This document shows, piece after piece, positions 18,871 through 20,856 of a stretch of 20,856 nt of DNA (positions are counted from its first letter, which is position 1; each line of letters opens with the position of its first letter). A program made the translations under genes and the position numbers. The notes beneath the pieces were generated by a model. The model did no database searches and was not told the origin of the DNA. It worked only from the letters and a program-made list of their open reading frames with translations. This DNA is from a virus. The DNA lies in IMG/VR virus record IMGVR_UViG_3300032323_000220, positions 1 to 20,856 of that record; one strand, 5' to 3'.

Positions 18871-20856
18871 ATGCAATTCAAAAAATTTATGGAAGCGTTG
18901 AAGGGTAACCAACACAAGCTGGACAAGAATAAGAACGGCAAGTTGGATGCTGACGACTTCCAGAAACTTCGTAAAACTAATGAAGAATACGAAGAAATCA
19001 TGCAAGCACTAGATGAAGCATTGTCTACAGTAGACAAAGGCGAATACGATTACGAAGGTGCGATGGCTCGTACACAACTACAAACAATTTGTAGAAATGC
19101 AGAAGATCTTATTGATATGGTTAAGATGGACGAGAACATGCCAGAATGGGTTCAGTCCAAAATTACATTGGCTCAAGATTATATCTCTAGTGTAAGAGAT
19201 TACTTACAGTCAAGAAAAGAATTGGGTGAAGGTAAGACTCCTGGACTTTGGGATAACATCCACGCCAAGAGAGAAAGAATTAAAGCTGGTTCTGGTGAGA
19301 AGATGCGCAAGCCAGGAAGTAAGGGTGCTCCAACTGATGCAGCATTTAAAGCATCACAAAATGAAGAACTCGTAGTAGAAGAAAGTGATGCTTACGCCAA
19401 GTCTGAAGAGAACAAGCGTTCTGCTGATGCAGCAAAGAAGCAAGGCGATATGTTCGCACATCACCTACACATGGCTGATCACCACGAAAACCTAGCCCAA
19501 TGGCATGGTGAGAAAGGTCGTCATTCTACTGCAGATAGCCATGCTGAAAAGGCTGAGAAACATCATGAGCTTGCTATGCAGCACAAGATGAAAAAAGAAG
19601 AAACTGAATTAGACGAAGCTACTCCATACTACAACAAACCTTCTTGGATTAAGAAGATGTCTCAAGCTGCTAAGCAAGAACGTCTAGCACGTGAGAAGAA
19701 AGAAAAAGAAGCTAAGCCTCAAGTCAAAGAGCAATCAGAATTAGAAGAAGGCGAAGAGCGCATGGATCGTTCTGACTATAAAGTTTCTCCTTCTGGTCGT
19801 AAAACCCACAAACAAATCACATTTAAAGACGGTAGCACTACTGGCAACGAAAAGGAAGATGAGATGAAAGAAGAAAAGATGTCTGACGCTGATATGAAAG
19901 AGCGTGAGCGTATCGTTAAAGGTATGAAGAAAAACATCTCTGGATTCAAAGCTAAGTACGGTGAGCGTGCAAAAGAAGTTATGTACGCTACTGCAACTAA
20001 GATGGCTATGAAAGAAGAGTCTGAACTAGAAGAACAAGCGCCAGTTGCTCCTTCTCTAATGAAGCACCGTATTTCTGTCACTGTTTCTGATCCTGACCAT
20101 ACAATGGTTTCTAAGCGTAAAGAAAAGATCCAAAAGACTGTAATCGTTACTCATAGCGATAACAAACAAGGTGCTCAGAAAGTTGGCGAGAAGTTTTATA
20201 AGAAAAAGGGTTATGTTGTTCATGACTCCCACCATGCTGGTATGGTGAACGAAGAAAAGCTAGAAGAAGCATTAGATCCAAGTGAGATTGCTGGCAATCC
20301 AAAGATGTATGATGCATCTACTGTAAAAAAAGCATACTACCATAAGAGTACCAGTGCCAGCGATAAAGAATCTCTTGCACGTCACCTAGATCGCCATCAT
20401 GGTAACAAAGAGTGGCGTAAACCAGTTAAAGAAGAACTCGATGAGAAGTTTATCAATGGTCGTGAGTATGCATCTCACGGTTTGATGCACCCAGACCACG
20501 CTGCTCATGCCGTCCATAAAGTTACTGGACAGAGCATTGACTTCTACGCTCACGGTACTGGTGACAAAGTTGAAGGTAAAGTGACTAAGAATGATGGTAA
20601 GTCTGTTCATATCAAAGACACTAAAGGAACTACACACAAATTCAAAGTTCAGCGTGGTCTACCACAGCAAAAGAATGAAGAATTGAATTTCGACGAACAA
20701 GGAAACCTTATGGCAGAAAAATTAAAGTTCAATGACTTCATCGCTAAGATGAACGAACAACTACTAGAATACGAATCAGATTCTTCTGGCGTATATCGTC
20801 ACACCAAGAAAGCCACTTACGGCACTTCTTATCAGGGCGACGATGATGAAGATGAG
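18871..20856 (+). CDS. Large modular internal-head polyprotein-like protein (3' end beyond window)
   Basis: The frame is open from ATG 18871, one base after the dps stop, for 662 codons to the window edge, with no stop. The N-terminus MQFKKFMEALKG loosely resembles a capsid-targeting peptide. Modules, in order: an EF-hand-like loop DKNKNGKLDADD (18-29); a helical region; a His-rich repeat region (196-239); SWIKKMSQAAKQERLAREKK (258-277); a DYKVSPSGRKTHKQITF strand module (302-318); a basic helical module ending YATATKMAM (about 335-380); a beta/alpha module (395-455); a His/Lys module (470-518); and a small beta-barrel-like module (526-595). Modules are separated by KEETELDE (242-249), KEQSELEE (286-293), KEESELEE (381-388), NEEKLEE (460-466) and KEELDE (520-525), all with L-x-E. 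This looks like a prohead polyprotein cut by a gp21-type protease. It has no recognisable enzyme domain. Confidence 0.85.
   Translation, partial: MQFKKFMEALKGNQHKLDKNKNGKLDADDFQKLRKTNEEYEEIMQALDEALSTVDKGEYDYEGAMARTQLQTICRNAEDLIDMVKMDENMPEWVQSKITLAQDYISSVRDYLQSRKELGEGKTPGLWDNIHAKRERIKAGSGEKMRKPGSKGAPTDAAFKASQNEELVVEESDAYAKSEENKRSADAAKKQGDMFAHHLHMADHHENLAQWHGEKGRHSTADSHAEKAEKHHELAMQHKMKKEETELDEATPYYNKPSWIKKMSQAAKQERLAREKKEKEAKPQVKEQSELEEGEERMDRSDYKVSPSGRKTHKQITFKDGSTTGNEKEDEMKEEKMSDADMKERERIVKGMKKNISGFKAKYGERAKEVMYATATKMAMKEESELEEQAPVAPSLMKHRISVTVSDPDHTMVSKRKEKIQKTVIVTHSDNKQGAQKVGEKFYKKKGYVVHDSHHAGMVNEEKLEEALDPSEIAGNPKMYDASTVKKAYYHKSTSASDKESLARHLDRHHGNKEWRKPVKEELDEKFINGREYASHGLMHPDHAAHAVHKVTGQSIDFYAHGTGDKVEGKVTKNDGKSVHIKDTKGTTHKFKVQRGLPQQKNEELNFDEQGNLMAEKLKFNDFIAKMNEQLLEYESDSSGVYRHTKKATYGTSYQGDDDEDE
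19594..20445 (+). repeat. Recurring acidic KE(E/Q)(S/T)EL(D/E)E linker in the polyprotein-like gene
   Basis: Five related short coding segments, at 19594-19617, 19726-19749, 20011-20034, 20248-20268 and 20428-20445, encode an acidic linker ending in L-(D/E)-E. The first three share the eight-residue pattern KE-(E/Q)-(S/T)-EL-(D/E)-E; the last two are shorter. The segments are not evenly spaced and the DNA differs by codon, so conservation is at the protein level. Related copies occur at 15090-15113 (KEESDLEE) and 17037-17060 (SEEEQLDE). Confidence 0.75.
20699..20712 (+). promoter_or_regulatory. Possible internal ribosome binding site and in-frame start
   Basis: AAGGA at 20699-20703 precedes an in-frame ATG at 20710 by 6 bases, inside the last gene. 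Initiation here would give a product starting MAEKLKFNDFIAKMNEQ, whose KFNDFIAKMNE looks somewhat like a capsid-targeting peptide. This may be an old gene boundary where two proteins fused, or a nested start. Confidence 0.4.

Overview
This window is part of the genome of a T4-like (contractile-tailed) phage, probably from an aquatic or marine proteobacterial host; the host cannot be fixed from sequence alone. The evidence is a co-linear T4-type replication block (gp43 family-B DNA polymerase, UvsX recombinase, gp41 helicase) followed by late, virion-associated genes. Every supported gene lies on the + strand, packed tightly, often with ATGA, TAATG or TGATG stop/start overlaps. I saw no tRNA, CRISPR array, insertion sequence or convincing hairpin terminator.

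Region 1 (1-5609), replication and recombination: the 5'-truncated polymerase, an aspartyl-hydroxylase-like 2OG-Fe(II) oxygenase, a small thioredoxin with a near-perfect sigma70 promoter, UvsX, a small unidentified protein in the position of T4 gene 40, and the gp41 helicase.

Region 2 (5620-11977), the most interesting part, is a run of seven genes that reads as a DNA-base or metabolite hypermodification island. It encodes a TET/JBP-type dioxygenase, a class II glutamine amidotransferase, a GCS2-like amidoligase, a GNAT acetyltransferase, a GIY-YIG-like/ParB-like fusion, a protein resembling the amino acid:DNA transferase (alpha-glutamyl/putrescinyl-thymine pyrophosphorylase) families, and a small P-loop kinase of the kind expected to phosphorylate hydroxymethyl-pyrimidine in DNA. 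A plausible scheme is: oxidise the 5-methyl of T (or 5mC), phosphorylate the hydroxymethyl, displace with an amino donor, then elaborate by amide formation and acylation. The families are recognisable, but the pathway and its product are inferred.

Region 3 (11999-20856), late and virion-associated: an HExxH metallopeptidase-like protein, a possible SH3-like/PD-(D/E)xK protein, a nucleic-acid-ligase-like protein, a small Cys-rich protein, a large protein with an N-terminal NMNAT-like nucleotidyltransferase, a small probable virion protein, a Dps-like ferritin, and a large open frame running off the right edge. Several of these begin with a peptide resembling the T4 capsid-targeting sequence (MKTYQEFIAE|A). 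Three carry recurring KEE(S/T)(E/D)L(D/E)E segments that match the (L/I)xE cleavage preference of the T4 prohead protease. They therefore look like proteins packed into the prohead, cut by the maturation protease and possibly injected with the DNA. A shared 10-mer, CTAAATAATA, precedes two of the late genes and is a candidate late promoter.
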